Positions 1-8,718 of a DNA stretch of 64,000 bases are shown here, piece after piece. Numbering within the stretch: position 1 is the first letter of the stretch; every line of letters starts with the position of its first letter. The notes under the pieces were generated by a model, which had not been told where the DNA came from, did no database searches, and saw only the letters and a list, made by a program, of their open reading frames with translations. The position numbers and the translations under genes were made by a program. The stretch is from Streptomyces sp. NRRL S-646 (GTDB lineage: Bacteria > Actinomycetota > Actinomycetes > Streptomycetales > Streptomycetaceae): positions 310,001-374,000 of the forward strand of contig NZ_JODC01000013.1 in the NCBI RefSeq assembly GCF_000720765.1, given 5' to 3'.

Positions 1-2
1 GC

Positions 3-305
3 GACCGGCGCGCGGACCTGAAGAAGGTCGTCGCCGCGGTCGAGGGCAAGAAGGGCGGGTTCGCCCCGTCGGAACTGGCCGAGGAGCTCACCGGCTGTGT
101 GGTCGGCGCCATCCCGCCGCTGTCGCTGTCCGGCACGCTGCCCGTCGTCGTGGACGCCGAGTTCCTCGCGGCCCACGAGGAGATCGCCTTCAACGCGGGG
201 CGGCTGGACCGGTCGGTGGTCATGGCCACGGAGGACTACGTACGGATCGTGGCGCCCGCGGTGGCGCCCATCGCGGCGCCGGTGGTTGCCGTCGCAGCGG
301 AGTAG
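3..305 (+). CDS. YbaK/EbsC-type aminoacyl-tRNA deacylase, C-terminal part
   Basis: The 5' end lies outside the window; about 100 C-terminal residues are visible, ending at TAG. The segment KKGGFAPSELAEEL followed by VGAIPPLSLSG and LPVVVDAEFL is typical of the YbaK / prolyl-tRNA editing domain, which hydrolyses misacylated tRNA. The tail is Ala/Val/Pro-rich (AVAPIAAPVVAVAAE). No other domain can be judged from this fragment. The stop codon lies at the start of a 16-bp tandem repeat. Confidence 0.75.
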   Translation, partial: DRRADLKKVVAAVEGKKGGFAPSELAEELTGCVVGAIPPLSLSGTLPVVVDAEFLAAHEEIAFNAGRLDRSVVMATEDYVRIVAPAVAPIAAPVVAVAAE

Positions 306-311
306 GGACCG

Positions 312-363
312 GCACGGAGTATGACCGACACGGAGTAGGACCTGCACGGAGTAGGACCTGCAC
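312..363. repeat. 16-bp tandem repeat, about 3.25 units
   Basis: Units start at 312, 328 and 344, with a partial unit at 360. The consensus is GCACGGAGTAGGACCT; the second and third units differ by one base and the first is more diverged. A degenerate unit overlaps the stop codon of the preceding gene, so the array seems to have grown from that gene's end. It lies in the leader of the EamA gene. Confidence 0.75.
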
Positions 364-387
364 AAGAAAAAAGGGGGGTGCGTCGGC

Positions 388-1332
388 TTGCGAGTGCGAA
401 TCGGGGCACAGTTCGTCGCGCTGGCGTGCGCGTGGGGCTCGAGTTTCCTGTTCATCAAGGTCGCGCTGGACGGGCTGACACCCGCTCAGGTGGTGTGGGG
501 CCGGCTGGTGCTGGGCGCGCTGGCGCTCTGCGCGGTCATGGCGGTGACCCGTAGCAGGATCCCCCGGGATCCCGGGCTCTGGCTGCGGCTGTCCGTCGTG
601 TCCGTCCTGCTGTGCGTCGTCCCCTTCCTGCTCTTCTCCTGGGCCGAGCAGCACCTCGACTCCGGCATGGCGAGCATCCTCAACGCCACCACCCCGCTGC
701 TGACCCTCGCGGTCAGTACGGCAGCCCTGGCTGACGAGCGGCTCGACCGGCGCCGTGCGGCGGGCCTGCTCACGGGGTTCGCCGGGGTCCTGGTGCTGAT
801 CGGCCCAGCGGGCCTGGCCGCCGGCGGTGGCCATCTCCTGGCCGAGTTCGCCTGTCTGGGCGCAACCGCCTGCTACGGCGTCGCCTTCGTCTACCTGCGC
901 CGTTTCATCGCCCCACGCGGACTGCCGGCGGTTAGCGTCGCCTTCGTACAGGTCACCATCGGCGCGGTCATCATGCTGGCGGCCACACCCTGGCTCGCGG
1001 AGCCCACGCCCCGCATCGACGCGCCGATCGCGCTCGGCATGCTGGCTCTGGGCGCCCTGAGTACAGGCTTGGCCTACCTGTGGAACAACAACATCGTCCA
1101 GGCGTGGGGCGCGGTGAACGCCTCCGCGGTCACCTATCTCACGCCGGTCGTCGGTGTCACGGCGGGCGTGATCCTGCTGGGTGAGCGGCCGACGTGGAAC
1201 CAGCCGCTCGGGGCGGTGCTGGTCATCGCCGGGATCATGGCGGCGCACGGTGCGCCTCGTCCGGCGTCGCGGCCGGTCGTGGTGCCGGATGAGGCGGTTG
1301 ACGTCGAGGCGGAGGAGCGCGTGGTCCGCTGA
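388..1332 (+). CDS. EamA/DMT-superfamily transporter
   Basis: A 314-residue polytopic inner-membrane protein with two EamA halves (roughly residues 5-135 and 145-285) and about ten hydrophobic segments. This matches the usual drug/metabolite transporter length; the cargo cannot be inferred. The start is TTG, preceded by a strong purine run (AAAAAAGGGGGG) about ten bases upstream. The C-terminal tail after the last helix is short and acidic. No partner gene is adjacent, and the DNA that follows is decayed. Confidence 0.85.
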   Translation: MRVRIGAQFVALACAWGSSFLFIKVALDGLTPAQVVWGRLVLGALALCAVMAVTRSRIPRDPGLWLRLSVVSVLLCVVPFLLFSWAEQHLDSGMASILNATTPLLTLAVSTAALADERLDRRRAAGLLTGFAGVLVLIGPAGLAAGGGHLLAEFACLGATACYGVAFVYLRRFIAPRGLPAVSVAFVQVTIGAVIMLAATPWLAEPTPRIDAPIALGMLALGALSTGLAYLWNNNIVQAWGAVNASAVTYLTPVVGVTAGVILLGERPTWNQPLGAVLVIAGIMAAHGAPRPASRPVVVPDEAVDVEAEERVVR

Positions 1333-1340
1333 GCGGGGTG

Positions 1341-1533
1341 CGCGTTGCCGCCTCGGGCGGCCCCATCGTGTCGGCGGCGCTCTGGTGCCGGCGGCGGGTG
1401 GCCAACTGCATCGAGGGCACCAAGCTCCTCAGCCATCCGGTGGTCGGCGAGCTGGAGTTGAGGTATCAGTCCGCCGATCTCCAGGACGGCAACATCCTGG
1501 AGTTCTACCACGCGGAACCCGACTCGCCGCGCG
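1341..1533 (+). pseudogene. Remnant of an MmyB-like XRE-family regulator (C-terminal ligand-binding domain)
   Basis: The translated segment contains VANCIEGTKLLSHPVVGEL, then LELRYQS and EFYHAEPDSP. This resembles the conserved end of the MmyB-like ligand-binding domain of actinobacterial helix-turn-helix regulators (pattern G-K-x-HP-VGEL-x-L-x-Y, then AEP-SP). The N-terminal HTH and most of the domain are absent, so this is a fragment. The same reading frame runs on into unrelated DNA, which explains the long apparent ORF. Its family assignment rests on the motif only. Confidence 0.65.
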
Positions 1534-1535
1534 GG

Positions 1536-1706
1536 TCACGTCCGGCGGATCGCCGTCACGCCCCAGGTGAAACCCGAGCCGGCGGTCGCCACGACCACCA
1601 GGTCACCGGAGGCGATCCGGCCTTCCCGCTCCAGCTCGTCCAGGGCGAGGAACGGGGCCGCGCCGCCGAGGTGGCCGTCGCGGTCGTACTGGAAGACGCT
1701 GCGGGA
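1536..1706 (-). pseudogene. Remnant of a FabH-like ketoacyl-ACP synthase III (C-terminus)
   Basis: On the minus strand, about 55 residues end at a TGA: GHLGGAAPFLALDELERE, then GRIASGDLVVVATAGSG and FTWGVTAIRR. These match the C-terminal signature of the KAS III family (N-x-G-x-A-x-P near the active site, then GDLV-x-x-GxG-x-TWG). The expected YGN-T-G is altered and no upstream part of the gene exists here. It lies back to back with the MmyB-like fragment, so this is recombined debris. Confidence 0.65.
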
Positions 1707-2480
1707 GGGGCCCTCGGCGTGGACACCAACGCCGACCTCCCCCACGCTCGGCTTCGCTCGCGCGGGGGGACCCCCACCGCCGCATGGCGCCTCGACACTC
1801 ACGGCAACCCGATCGGCCGGCCGCGCCGGTTCTTCTACGACCTGTCCGGCACCGCCCAGCACCGCGACGCCCAGGTACGCCACGCCCTCACGCGGCTGCT
1901 GAACTGGGCCAAGACCTGCGCCGTCAAGGCCATCGCGGTCGAAGACCTCGACTTCCAGGCCGAGAAAACCAGAGAGAAGCACGGCCGCAAGCGCCGATTC
2001 CGGCAGCTCATCTCCGGCATGCCCACCGGCAAACTCCGCGCCCGGCTGACCTCCATGGCCGACACCACAGGTATCGCGATCATCGCGATGGACCCGGCCT
2101 GCACCGGCAAATGGGGCGCCCAGCACTGGCAACAGCCGATGACCGGCCCCACCCGCAAGACCACCCGGCACGATGCCGCCGGCATCGCGATCGGACGATG
2201 CGCCCAGGGACACCCGATCCGGCGACGGACGCCACCGCCCCGTGCACACCAGAGCGATGTGCACGGGCATCGGACCGTCCAGGCCGACCGGCGTGCCCCC
2301 GGGCGTGAGGGACCCCGCCTCCGCACCCCCGGACCACGGACACGATCCGTGCCGCCGGACGCGGCGAGTACGCGGGCGACCAGGACACCCAAAACCGTTC
2401 GGGATGTCCGCAGCGACCAGGCATGGGTCCAAGACTCACTCCTGCTCACTGATCAGGAACGGTGGACTGGTCGGGCCTGA
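1707..2480 (+). pseudogene. tnpB: Remnant of a TnpB-type (IS200/IS605 family) nuclease gene
   Basis: The translation carries the RuvC-like blocks of TnpB-related proteins: GVDTNAD (RuvC-I Asp), AIAVEDLDF (RuvC-II Glu) and RHDAAGIAIG (RuvC-III Asp), with RARLTSMADTTGIAII between them. The N-terminal half is missing and the upstream DNA belongs to other fragments. A 41-bp palindromic repeat splits the RuvC-I block from the AWRLDTHGNPIG block that should follow directly. The usual DPAYTS motif is DPACTG. No tnpA is nearby. The gene is dead, though the frame stays open to 2480. Confidence 0.75.
1737..1777. repeat. 41-bp palindromic dispersed repeat, copy 1 (inside tnpB remnant)
   Basis: The sequence begins CTCCCCCACGCTCGGCTTCG and ends with GGGGGGACCCCCAC. 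It differs from the copies at 31041-31081 and 51583-51623 at three positions. Two of these (element positions 10 and 25) change a T:A pair to G:C, as expected for a selected or recently folded hairpin. It separates two blocks of TnpB that are adjacent in the family, so it looks like an insertion. Confidence 0.8.
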
Positions 2481-2481
2481 A

Positions 2482-2515
2482 GTTCGTACGGCGCAGGGAG
2501 AACCGCCGTACGAAC
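2482..2515. other. 12-bp-stem hairpin just after the tnpB remnant
   Basis: A perfect inverted repeat, GTTCGTACGGCG and CGCCGTACGAAC, surrounds a 10-base loop and starts two bases after the tnpB stop. IS200/IS605-family elements carry subterminal hairpins at the right end and a guide RNA over the tnpB 3' end, so this could be the right end of the dead element. A simple transcription terminator is an equally good reading. Confidence 0.5.
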
Positions 2516-2633
2516 CGACATCCCTGACCCGGGGATGAGAACCGCCACGCCTGACCCAAGAATCGGCGTACTCAGGAAGTCCTTACCGTGAACGGTTAGC
2601 ATCGCGGCCGGGATTGCCGGCGGCCGTGATGGG

Positions 2634-3545
2634 GTGAAGGGCATGCAGGACCTGGGAGCGCCGAGGATCGCCGTCGCCGTGGTGACCATGGGAAACAGGC
2701 CTGCCGAGGTCGACGCGCTGCTGGAGTCCGTGGCCAAGCAGGACCTCGCGCCCGCGCGGATCGTGATCGTCGGCAACGGCTGCCCGCTGCCGGACTACGC
2801 CGAGCGGCTGACGCTGCCCGGCGAGGTCACCCTCCTGGAACTCGACGAGAACCTCGGCTGCCCGGGCGGCCGGAACCAGGCGCTGGCCAGGCTGCGGGAG
2901 TTCAGGGACGTCGACGTCGTCGTCGAACTGGACGACGACGGCCTGCTCGTGGACGCCGACGTGCTGCGACGGGTACGGGACCTGTTCGCCGCCGACCCGA
3001 AGCTCGGCATCGTCGGCTTCCGTATCGCCGACGAGCACGGCGAGACACAGCAGCGGCACGTGCCCCGGGTCGGCGCCTCCGACCCGATGCGGGGCGGTTA
3101 CGTCACCGGGTTCCTCGGCGGCGGCCACGGCTTGCGGACCGCCATGCTGGACGAGATCGGCGACTGGCCCGCCGAGTTCTTCTTCGCCCACGAGGAGACC
3201 GACCTGGCCTGGCGGGCCGCCGACGCCGGCTGGCGGATCCTGTACGCACCCGAACTGCTGCTCCGGCACCCGAAGACCTCGCCGGCCCGGCACGCCATCT
3301 ACTACCGGGTGAACGCCCGGAACCGGGTGTGGCTCGTCCGCCGCCGACTGCCGTTGCCGCTCATCCCCGTACACCTGGCGATCTGGACGCTGCTCACGCT
3401 CGTACGGACCCGTTCGCGGGCCGGGCTGCGCGCCTGGTTCGGCGGGTTCGTGGAGGGCCTCAGGGAACCGGCGGGCGAGCGGCGGCCCATGCGGTGGCGG
3501 ACCGTGTGGCGCCTCTCGCGGCTGGGGCGGCCGCCCGTCATCTGA
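2634..3545 (+). CDS. Family 2 glycosyltransferase
   Basis: A 303-residue GT-A fold enzyme. RIAVAVVTMGNRP near the N-terminus is the nucleotide-sugar binding strand, ELDDDG at about residues 98-103 holds the metal-binding DxD, and HEETDLAWR near residue 185 is the ED-type catalytic block seen in rhamnosyltransferase-like GT2 enzymes. A short hydrophobic stretch (LPLPLIPVHLAIWTLLTLV) near the C-terminus suggests membrane association. The first start is GTG at 2634; an in-frame ATG at 2643 is possible. The gene stands alone and is followed by a terminator. Sugar donor and acceptor are unknown. Confidence 0.85.
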   Translation: MKGMQDLGAPRIAVAVVTMGNRPAEVDALLESVAKQDLAPARIVIVGNGCPLPDYAERLTLPGEVTLLELDENLGCPGGRNQALARLREFRDVDVVVELDDDGLLVDADVLRRVRDLFAADPKLGIVGFRIADEHGETQQRHVPRVGASDPMRGGYVTGFLGGGHGLRTAMLDEIGDWPAEFFFAHEETDLAWRAADAGWRILYAPELLLRHPKTSPARHAIYYRVNARNRVWLVRRRLPLPLIPVHLAIWTLLTLVRTRSRAGLRAWFGGFVEGLREPAGERRPMRWRTVWRLSRLGRPPVI

Positions 3546-3566
3546 AGAGAAGCGAGTGGAGGGGAC

Positions 3567-3605
3567 GAGGGTCCCGGACGGTCACCTCCGCCGACCGGGA
3601 CCCTC
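3567..3605 (+). terminator. Hairpin terminator after the glycosyltransferase gene
   Basis: An 11-bp perfect inverted repeat (GAGGGTCCCGG and CCGGGACCCTC) with a 17-base loop starts 22 bases after the stop codon. There is no U-tract, as is common in Streptomyces. Confidence 0.6.
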
Positions 3606-3902
3606 TGACGTCCCACGGATCCGGCCACGGCGGCGTCACTCCCCCGAGTTGCGCGTTCTACGCGCGCACCCCCGGGCCAGATCCGATGAAGTGATCACAT
3701 CAGGTGGCACCAACGGATCGCTAACATGTGGCCAACGGTTCTCCGTTCCGGCCTCGGCCGACTGGCGCGAAGCCGTCGGCCGGCCTCGCCGGAAGGCCGC
3801 AGCCGTAACGGATTCCCGCGGCGACCGCCGTGGCACAGGTGGCGGGAAACCGCCGTGACGAGGGCGGAAATCCGCCAAGGATGCGGGAAGGCAGTGGGCG
3901 GC
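3606..3902. other. Leader region of the SARP-type regulator gene
   Basis: No convincing gene is visible. The reading frame of the regulator stays open upstream to 3726, but its translation there is a basic low-complexity stretch without homology. A partly palindromic TGATCACATCA lies at about 3690-3700 and could be an operator or chance. I could not define a -10/-35 pair. Confidence 0.4.
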
Positions 3903-6900
3903 GTGAGGCGGGGCCAGCTGCGGTTCGGACTGCTGGGGCCGCCGGTTCTCTACGACGTCCACGGCGAGGCCGGCGACTTCGGCGACGGCACGGATGCCTC
4001 CGGCGATGCCGACGTCAAAGCCATCGGCAGCCCCAAGGTCCGCACCCTGCTCGCCGCCCTGCTTCTCGAAGCCGGCCGTGTGGTCTCCGTCGAGTCGCTC
4101 AAGGACGCGCTGTGGGGCGGGGCCCCGCCCGCGTCCGCGCAGGCCTCGCTGCACAACCATGTGGCCCGGCTGCGCAGGCTGCTCGACGACCCCGAGCGGC
4201 TGCGTGCGGTGCCGCCCGGTTACCTGCTGCGCGTCGAACAGGGCGAACTGGACGTGCATGTCTTCGAGCGTCATCTCGCCACGGCACGCGGGGCGTACGC
4301 CGCCCGCAACTGGGAGCGGGTGGTGCGCGAGTGCACTTCCGCGCTCGCCCTGTGGCGCGGCACCCCACTGAACGGGCTCCCCGCCGAGCTGGGCGGCTAC
4401 GCCTTCGTCCAGCGCCTGAAGGAGGCGCGGCTGCTGCTTCTGGAGTGGCGTTACGACGCCGAGCTGGCCGTCGACGGTGCCCGACTGGACGGTCTCGTAC
4501 CGGAGTTGTCCGCACTGGCCGCCGAGTATCCACTCCGGGAGGCGTACCACCGTCAGCTGATGCTCGCCCTGCACCGCACCGGCCGCCAGGCCGAGGCCCT
4601 GGCCGTCCACCGGGACCTGCGCGCCCGCCTGGTGGAGGAACTGGGTGTGGAACCGGGCCCGGCGATGCAGGAGGCGCACGTCGAGGTGCTCGCCACCACC
4701 GGGGGCCCCGGCGCTCCCCGTGAGGACGACACCGCGTCCGGCGGCACGGACGACTCCGCGCCCGCCCTTCCGCAGCCGCCCCGGCCCGCCCAACTGCCCC
4801 CTCCGCCCGCCCACTTCACCGGCCGCACCCCCGCACTCGACGACCTCCGCTCCGTCCTTGAGCCCGGTCGGACCCCTGCGATCGCTGTCATCAGCGGCAT
4901 GGCCGGCGTGGGCAAGAGCGCCCTCGCCCTGCAGGTCGCCCACAGCCTGAGGGAACGTTTCCCCGACGGCCAGCTGTACATCAACCTGCACGGCGCCACC
5001 CCCGGCATGACCCCTCTCACGTCAGCCCAGGCCCTCATCGCCCTGCTCCGTGACCTGGGTACCGAGCCCCGCCGCATCCCCGAACACCCGGACGCGGCCG
5101 CCGCGTTGCTGCGCTCCCTGCTGGCCCCGACCCGCACCCTGCTGCTCCTGGACGACGCCGCGCACGCCGCTCAGGTACGGCCGCTGCTGCCGGCCGGCGC
5201 CGGGTGCGCCGTGATCGTCACCAGCCGTTCGCCGCTGACCGCTCTCGACGGCGCCCGCCGCTTCCCGCTCACCCCCCTGAGCGGCGAGGAGAGCGCCGAG
5301 CTGCTGCGGGCGGTCTCCGGCCGCGACGCCCTGGACGCGGCCCATCCCCTCGTCGAACTCACCGGCCGCCTTCCGCTCGCGCTGCGCATCGTCGCCGCCC
5401 GCCTCGCCGCGCGCCGAGCGCTCACCCCCGAGGTGCTGGCCGGTCAACTCGCCGCCACGGAAGGCAGGTTGCACCACCTGGAGTACGACGACCTGAGCGT
5501 CCGACGGTCCCTGGCCGTCGCCCACGACGCGCTCGCCGCCTCGGAGCGCGAGGCCGACCGGGACGCCGCCCGCGTGCTGCGCGGGATCGGAGCGCTCGAC
5601 CTGCCCGCCTACGGCGCCCCGCTCCTCGCCCACCTGGTCGGCACCGACGAGCGCCGCACCGAGGCCGCGCTGGACCGGCTCGTCGACGTGGCCCTCCTGG
5701 AGGAGACCGCGTACGGCCGCTACGCCCCGCACGACCTGGTCCGCGACTTCGCCCGCGAACTGGCCGCGGGCGCCAGTGACGTGGATGCCGCCCTGCCCTG
5801 GTACGCCGCCGTCGCCGAGCGCGCCCTGACCGCGATCGTCGAACCGGGCCTCGACCAGGACGACCGCCGCCGCCCGACCGCGGCCCAGCCGCCGGACCAC
5901 GCGGCACATGTCGCCGCCCTTCCCACCTTCGAATCCGCCGGACAGGCCTTCGCCTGGGGCGACACGGAGCTGGTGAACATCGTCACGCTGGTCGAGCGGT
6001 ACGCCGAGGACGCCGGTGCCGACGCCGACGTACAGGCGCTCAGGGCCGCCCGCATCTCGACGCTGATCCGCCTCGTCTTCCCTTACGTGCTGCGCAGTGG
6101 CCGCGTCGCCGAGATGGAGGTGCTCGGCGGGGCCGCCCTGCGCGTGGCCCGGCGGCTCGGTGACGAGTCCGCCGAGGCGTACGCGCTGGGCGACCTCGCC
6201 GCGTTGCACTTCCTGACCGGGCGGCAGAGCGAGGCCCTCGCCCTCAACGACCGGGCACTGACGATCTGGCGCCGGCTCGACCGCGTCTCCTGGATGCGCC
6301 GCTGCCTCAACAACCGCGGCCTGCTGCTCGAAGGCCTCGGCCGCTACGAGGAGTCCGGCCGGGCCCTGCGCCAGAGCCTGGAGTACTCACGGCAGTTGAA
6401 CGACCCGCACGGCGAGGCCGTGACCCACAGCCACCTCGGCAACCTCTACGAGCACACCGACCCGCGGGCCGCGATCGAGCAGCACCGGCTCTCGCTCGCC
6501 ATCGGCGACGAGATCGGCGCCGTGATCGTGCAGCACTCCGCGCACTGCAACATCGGCTACGCCCACCTCACCCTGGGCGAACCGGCCGCCGCCGTACCCC
6601 ACTTCGAGGAGAGCCTGCGCATTCTCGGCGGCCACGGCGACTGGCACGGCGAGTCCCAGACCCGGCTCGGGCTGGTGCGGGCACTGCGCCTGCTCGGCCG
6701 AACGGAACGGGCCGGCGCCGAGTGCGCCGAACTGCTCCGCCGCGCGGACGCCCGCGCCGACCGCTACACAGGCGGTCTCGCCCGCCACCAGCACGGGCTT
6801 CTGCTGCGGGAGTGCGGGAGCACCGAGCAGGCGTACGAACAGTGGCGCGCGGCCCTCGACGCCCTGGACGGAACGGACGAGAAGGCAGTGGTGACCGAGC

Positions 6901-6935
6901 TGCGGGAACTGCTGGCCGAGGCGGGCACCCGGTGA
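3903..6935 (+). CDS. AfsR-like SARP regulator with NB-ARC and TPR domains
   Basis: About 1010 residues, close to AfsR in length. An OmpR-type winged helix (about residues 1-100, with PKVRTLLAALLLEAGRVVS) is followed by a bacterial transcriptional activator domain (about 100-250). A proline-rich linker and an NB-ARC NTPase with Walker A GMAGVGKSAL near residue 332 and LLLLDDA as Walker B come next, then tetratricopeptide repeats to the end. Such proteins activate secondary-metabolite or stress genes in response to nucleotide binding and protein contacts. I chose the GTG at 3903 because the domain begins there (QLRFGLLGPP); GTG 3894 and an upstream start at 3726 remain open. No biosynthetic cluster is adjacent, which favours a global role. 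Confidence 0.85.
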   Translation: MRRGQLRFGLLGPPVLYDVHGEAGDFGDGTDASGDADVKAIGSPKVRTLLAALLLEAGRVVSVESLKDALWGGAPPASAQASLHNHVARLRRLLDDPERLRAVPPGYLLRVEQGELDVHVFERHLATARGAYAARNWERVVRECTSALALWRGTPLNGLPAELGGYAFVQRLKEARLLLLEWRYDAELAVDGARLDGLVPELSALAAEYPLREAYHRQLMLALHRTGRQAEALAVHRDLRARLVEELGVEPGPAMQEAHVEVLATTGGPGAPREDDTASGGTDDSAPALPQPPRPAQLPPPPAHFTGRTPALDDLRSVLEPGRTPAIAVISGMAGVGKSALALQVAHSLRERFPDGQLYINLHGATPGMTPLTSAQALIALLRDLGTEPRRIPEHPDAAAALLRSLLAPTRTLLLLDDAAHAAQVRPLLPAGAGCAVIVTSRSPLTALDGARRFPLTPLSGEESAELLRAVSGRDALDAAHPLVELTGRLPLALRIVAARLAARRALTPEVLAGQLAATEGRLHHLEYDDLSVRRSLAVAHDALAASEREADRDAARVLRGIGALDLPAYGAPLLAHLVGTDERRTEAALDRLVDVALLEETAYGRYAPHDLVRDFARELAAGASDVDAALPWYAAVAERALTAIVEPGLDQDDRRRPTAAQPPDHAAHVAALPTFESAGQAFAWGDTELVNIVTLVERYAEDAGADADVQALRAARISTLIRLVFPYVLRSGRVAEMEVLGGAALRVARRLGDESAEAYALGDLAALHFLTGRQSEALALNDRALTIWRRLDRVSWMRRCLNNRGLLLEGLGRYEESGRALRQSLEYSRQLNDPHGEAVTHSHLGNLYEHTDPRAAIEQHRLSLAIGDEIGAVIVQHSAHCNIGYAHLTLGEPAAAVPHFEESLRILGGHGDWHGESQTRLGLVRALRLLGRTERAGAECAELLRRADARADRYTGGLARHQHGLLLRECGSTEQAYEQWRAALDALDGTDEKAVVTELRELLAEAGTR

Positions 6936-6984
6936 TCAAAACCGCCCCAGCCTGCGGGCAATCGTCACCAGCACCGGTCACCGC

Positions 6985-8676
6985 TCACTTCGCATCCGCA
7001 TAACACTCCACCACCGCCGTAGTGAACGGAAACCGCACAGGCGTCTCCCCGAACGTCAGCCGCCCCGCCAGCTCCGCCGCCTCCCGGATCGCCGTCACCA
7101 CCGCTTCCGCCTCCTGCTCGGGACAGTGCACGATCACCTCGTCGTGCTGGAAGAAGACCAGCTCGGCCGCCATGTCCGCGCAGGTCTGCCGCAGTGCGGC
7201 GAGCACCAGCAGGGCCCAGTCGGCGGCGCTGCCCTGGACGACGAAGTTGCGGGCGAAGCGGCCGCGGGCGCGGGTGTTGGTGGAGGCGTAACCGGGCACC
7301 CACTCGGTCCCGGCGGGAGTCTCGGCCGGTTCGTCCTGAGGGATGCCCGCCTCCTCCGCCGCGTCCTCGCCCGCCCCGGCCGCCGGTGGGCAGGTCCGCC
7401 CCAGCCAGGTCCGCACGAGCCGGCCCTCCTCGCCCGCGCGCGCCGCGTCGTCGACGTACGCGACCGCCTTGGGGAAGCGGCGTCTGAGCGCGGCGAGGTT
7501 CTTCAGGCCGTCGCCGGAGGTCTGGCCGTAGACCGCGCCGAGGACGGCGAGCTTGGCCTGGGCGCGGTCGCCGGAGAAGGCCCGGTCGGAGACGGACTGG
7601 TAGAGGTCGCTCTCGCGCCCGGCCACCTCCATCAGCCCCGGGTCGCGGGAGATGGCGGCCAGCACGCGCGGCTCCATCTGGTCGGCGTCCGCGACGACCA
7701 GCCGCCAGCCGGGGTCGGCGACCACCGCGCGCCGGATGACCTTGGGGATCTGCAGGGCGCCGCCGCCATGGGTGACCCATCTGCCGGTGACGGTCCCGCC
7801 CGCGAGGAACTCGGGCCTGAACCGCCCGTCCCGCACCCAGTCCTGCAGCCAGGACCAGCCGTGGGCGACCCAGATGCGGTACAGCTTCTTGTACTCGACC
7901 AGCGGCTTCACCGCCGGGTGGTCGACGGACTCGATCTCCCAGCGCCGGGTCGACTTCACCTTGATCCCGGCCTGCGCGAACGCCTTGATGACGTCCGCGG
8001 GCAGATCGGGCCGGACGCGGCGCCCGAAGGCGGCGGACACCTCGTCCGCGAGTTCGGCGAGGCGGCGGGGCTCGCCACCGCCCGCATAGCGCTCGCCGAG
8101 CAGTTCGTGCAGCACCCGGCGGTGCACCTCGGCGCTCCAGGGCAGCCCGGCGCGGTTCATCTCGGCGGCCACCAGCATCCCCGCCGACTCGGCCGCCGTC
8201 AGCAGCCGCATCCGGTCGGGGTGCACAGTGGCGTCGTGCCGGCGCTGCTGCTCTGCGTACACCTCGACGAGGTCGGGCAGCGGCACAGGGACGGTCTGCG
8301 GTTCGAAGAGCGGGGACTGCGCGCCGGGTTCCGCGGAGCGCAGGGGAGGGTCGGGCGGTACGGGGCCGCCGCGGAGCCGGGCCAGAGCGGCGGCCGCCGA
8401 GCGGGGCTCGCCGTACCGCCCCTCGTGGCCCAGCAGGAGGGTTTCGGCGTCCTCGACGTCGTAGCACCGCTCCACTCGCACCCCCGTGGCGAGCAGACGC
8501 GGATACACCTCGGCCGTGGAACGCCACACCCACCGCACGACCTCCGGCCGTCCCCGCACGGCCGTCGCGAGGTCGGGCTCCCACAGGACCGGCCCGGCGA
8601 GCAGCCCGTCCGGACCGAGGGGGGCGATCTCCACGCCACCGTCCTCGGCCGGAGCGAGCGCCCAGCGGTCGGTCAT
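6985..8676 (-). CDS. Family A DNA polymerase-like protein (3'-5' exonuclease/polymerase type)
   Basis: About 563 residues with the three polymerase motifs of the PolA family: motif A as VVADADQMEPRVLA (near residue 330), motif B with QAKLAVLGAVYGQTSGD, and motif C FFQHDEVIVHC (near 510). The N-terminal part resembles a degenerate 3'-5' exonuclease domain; no 5' nuclease domain is present, so this is not the housekeeping PolA. The gene is shorter than polA and probably acts as an accessory repair polymerase. I prefer ATG 8676; a TTG at 8706 has a closer GGAGG. It lies just downstream of the Clp_N gene on the same strand and may be cotranscribed with it. Confidence 0.85.
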   Translation of the reverse strand: MTDRWALAPAEDGGVEIAPLGPDGLLAGPVLWEPDLATAVRGRPEVVRWVWRSTAEVYPRLLATGVRVERCYDVEDAETLLLGHEGRYGEPRSAAAALARLRGGPVPPDPPLRSAEPGAQSPLFEPQTVPVPLPDLVEVYAEQQRRHDATVHPDRMRLLTAAESAGMLVAAEMNRAGLPWSAEVHRRVLHELLGERYAGGGEPRRLAELADEVSAAFGRRVRPDLPADVIKAFAQAGIKVKSTRRWEIESVDHPAVKPLVEYKKLYRIWVAHGWSWLQDWVRDGRFRPEFLAGGTVTGRWVTHGGGALQIPKVIRRAVVADPGWRLVVADADQMEPRVLAAISRDPGLMEVAGRESDLYQSVSDRAFSGDRAQAKLAVLGAVYGQTSGDGLKNLAALRRRFPKAVAYVDDAARAGEEGRLVRTWLGRTCPPAAGAGEDAAEEAGIPQDEPAETPAGTEWVPGYASTNTRARGRFARNFVVQGSAADWALLVLAALRQTCADMAAELVFFQHDEVIVHCPEQEAEAVVTAIREAAELAGRLTFGETPVRFPFTTAVVECYADAK

Positions 8677-8718
8677 GGTTGCGAGTGTGGCAGGGGGGTC
8701 TGACAACGGCCTCCGGCT

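Noticed and set aside
312..363. CRISPR-like array
   Set aside because: Units are contiguous 16-bp tandem copies without spacers.
1707..2515. Active IS200/IS605 element
   Set aside because: No tnpA, N-terminal half of tnpB missing, and a repeat interrupts the RuvC-I region.
3726..3902. N-terminal extension of the SARP regulator from 3726
   Set aside because: The translation upstream of 3903 is low-complexity and basic, while the winged helix begins at 3903; left as an alternative only.
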